Below are positions 31,777-32,583 of a stretch of 32,583 nt of DNA, in pieces. The notes below the pieces were generated by a model. It saw nothing but the letters and a program-made list of their open reading frames with translations, searched no databases and was not told the origin of the DNA. The DNA is taken from assembly GCA_026770595.1 (NCBI GenBank), contig MU633655.1, forward strand, positions 1-32,583, written 5' to 3'. Source of the DNA: Ochromonadaceae sp. CCMP2298 (taxonomy: Eukaryota; Sar; Synurophyceae; Ochromonadales; Ochromonadaceae). The translations under genes and the position numbers were made by a program. Numbering within the stretch: the stretch's first letter is position 1; each line of letters opens with the position of its first letter.

Positions 31777-32583
31777 ATGAGAAAGGCTCGCTCGATCTCT
31801 CTCGTCGTCATCGCGCTGCAACTTGCCTTGCTTTGCTCCAGATTTGGCACTGCGTTCTTCTCGAGACACGCCTCAGGTCGAGTGGGAAGGTCCAGCAGAC
31901 ACTTTTACAGCAGCAGATTTGACCCTGCGGCTTCTATAGTGCCATCGGGGGGAAGTGTGTACACTTCCCTGTCTTTCTTCCGCTTTCTTCCTATTGCGGA
32001 TGTCGAATCGATCGTCAAGCTGGCGAAGGAAGCGTTGGTGTCACTGGGTGTGCGGGGGACGCTGTTGATCTCTACGGAGGGCGTTAATGGGCAGTTCGCA
32101 GTGCCCCCTGAGCTTGTGCAGAGCTTGGGGGGCGAGCTGGCCTCTCTGTTCGGGCAGCCTCTGGACCTGAACCTGGGCAACACTGTGGACTACTCGCAGC
32201 CAGACACGCTCTGTGAGTTCCCCTTTAAGAGGCTCATAGTCAGACAAAAGAGGCAAGTGCTCACAGACAACTTGGATCTGCCGCTGGACTGCGCAGACGC
32301 GGGGCCAGAGCTGTCTCCCTCGGACTGGCACCGAGCCCTTGCAGAGCAGCAAGGGCCCAGCGGAGGGGAGGCAGGGGAGGGAGGGGGGTCTGTCCTAGCT
32401 CCAGTGGTGCTGGATTGTCGCAACAGCTACGAAAGTGAAGTAGGCGGTTTCACAGGCGCGCTGCCCCTCAACACCGACGTCTTCAGCCAGAGCTGGGCAG
32501 CCCTGGACGAGCTGCTGAAGGACACGCCCAGAGACGCGCCCATCCTCACCTACTGCACGGGAGGCATCCGCTGCGTCAAGGTG
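31777..32583 (+). CDS. TRHO: Plastid-targeted TrhO/UPF0176 rhodanese tRNA uridine-34 hydroxylase, partial 3' end
   Basis: The frame is open from ATG 31777 (context aaaATGa) to the window end, 269 codons, with the C-terminus missing. Residues 1-27 form a signal peptide (LVVIALQLALL) ending GTA|FFSRH, followed by a Ser/Arg-rich transit-like stretch, so import into a red secondary plastid is likely. The mature part has the UPF0176 N-terminal domain (RGTLLISTEGVNGQFAVP, about 92-110) and then a rhodanese domain: VVLDCRNSYESEVGGF, and the active loop YCTGGIRC with catalytic Cys260 and a second Cys266, as in bacterial TrhO (YceA). Bacterial TrhO makes 5-hydroxyuridine at the tRNA wobble position with O2; plants have plastid rhodanese relatives. 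The insert between the domains (about 195-210, Gly/Glu-rich) is longer than usual. The loop reads RCVKV where bacterial forms have RCEK. Confidence 0.9.
   Translation, partial: MRKARSISLVVIALQLALLCSRFGTAFFSRHASGRVGRSSRHFYSSRFDPAASIVPSGGSVYTSLSFFRFLPIADVESIVKLAKEALVSLGVRGTLLISTEGVNGQFAVPPELVQSLGGELASLFGQPLDLNLGNTVDYSQPDTLCEFPFKRLIVRQKRQVLTDNLDLPLDCADAGPELSPSDWHRALAEQQGPSGGEAGEGGGSVLAPVVLDCRNSYESEVGGFTGALPLNTDVFSQSWAALDELLKDTPRDAPILTYCTGGIRCVKV

Noticed and set aside
1-32583. CRISPR array, bacterial operon or prophage
   Set aside because: Tandem repeats here lack equal unique spacers; spliced introns, ciliary proteins and plastid presequences mark the DNA as eukaryotic nuclear.

Overview
The window reads as nuclear DNA of a flagellated alga with a red-type secondary plastid. 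Evidence: spliceosomal GT-AG introns in three genes, ciliary proteins (CFAP47, NPHP4), and two proteins whose N-terminus is a signal peptide ending right before a phenylalanine (AVA|FNVQ and GTA|FFSRH). That is the bipartite plastid presequence style of ochrophytes, cryptophytes and relatives. One of the two also carries a chlorophyll-binding-type helix. An ochrophyte is my best guess; the exact lineage cannot be read from the sequence. Genes are dense, GC-rich and intron-poor (uninterrupted reading frames of 9.4 and 7.9 kb); spacers are AT-richer and full of small repeats.

Layout. 1-1870: AT-rich, with a decayed SET-domain-like gene (- strand), one doubtful small ORF, and a minisatellite that runs into the CFAP47 start. 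1873-11307 (+): CFAP47, a flagellar central-apparatus protein. 11674-14358 (-): a soluble kinase-KEN (IRE1/RNase L-type) protein in three exons. 14977-15850 (-): remains of a helical, coiled-coil gene broken by frameshifts and stops, followed by an ~80-bp direct repeat. 16729-18765 (-): a plastid-targeted fusion of one LHC-like helix to an alpha/beta hydrolase, two exons. 18766-19113: a divergent promoter region holding a strong 26-bp-arm hairpin flanked by 9-bp direct repeats. 19114-27060 (+): an unusual NPHP4 whose two conserved halves are separated by roughly 900 residues of EF-hands. 27425-30379 (+): RPAP2/Rtr1-like RNA polymerase II CTD phosphatase. 30549-31196 (-): a small single-pass membrane protein, three exons. 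31777 to the window end (+): plastid-targeted TrhO/rhodanese tRNA hydroxylase, truncated by the window edge.

Functionally this is a mixed eukaryotic neighbourhood, not an operon. CFAP47 and NPHP4 serve the motile flagellum (central apparatus and transition zone). The LHC-hydrolase and TrhO belong to the plastid. The kinase-KEN protein probably does regulated RNA cleavage, and RPAP2 acts on RNA polymerase II. The most novel items are the EF-hand-bearing NPHP4, the LHC-helix/hydrolase fusion, the soluble kinase-KEN protein with an unknown N-terminal region, the repeat-built introns of uniform size, and the foldback element in the divergent promoter.
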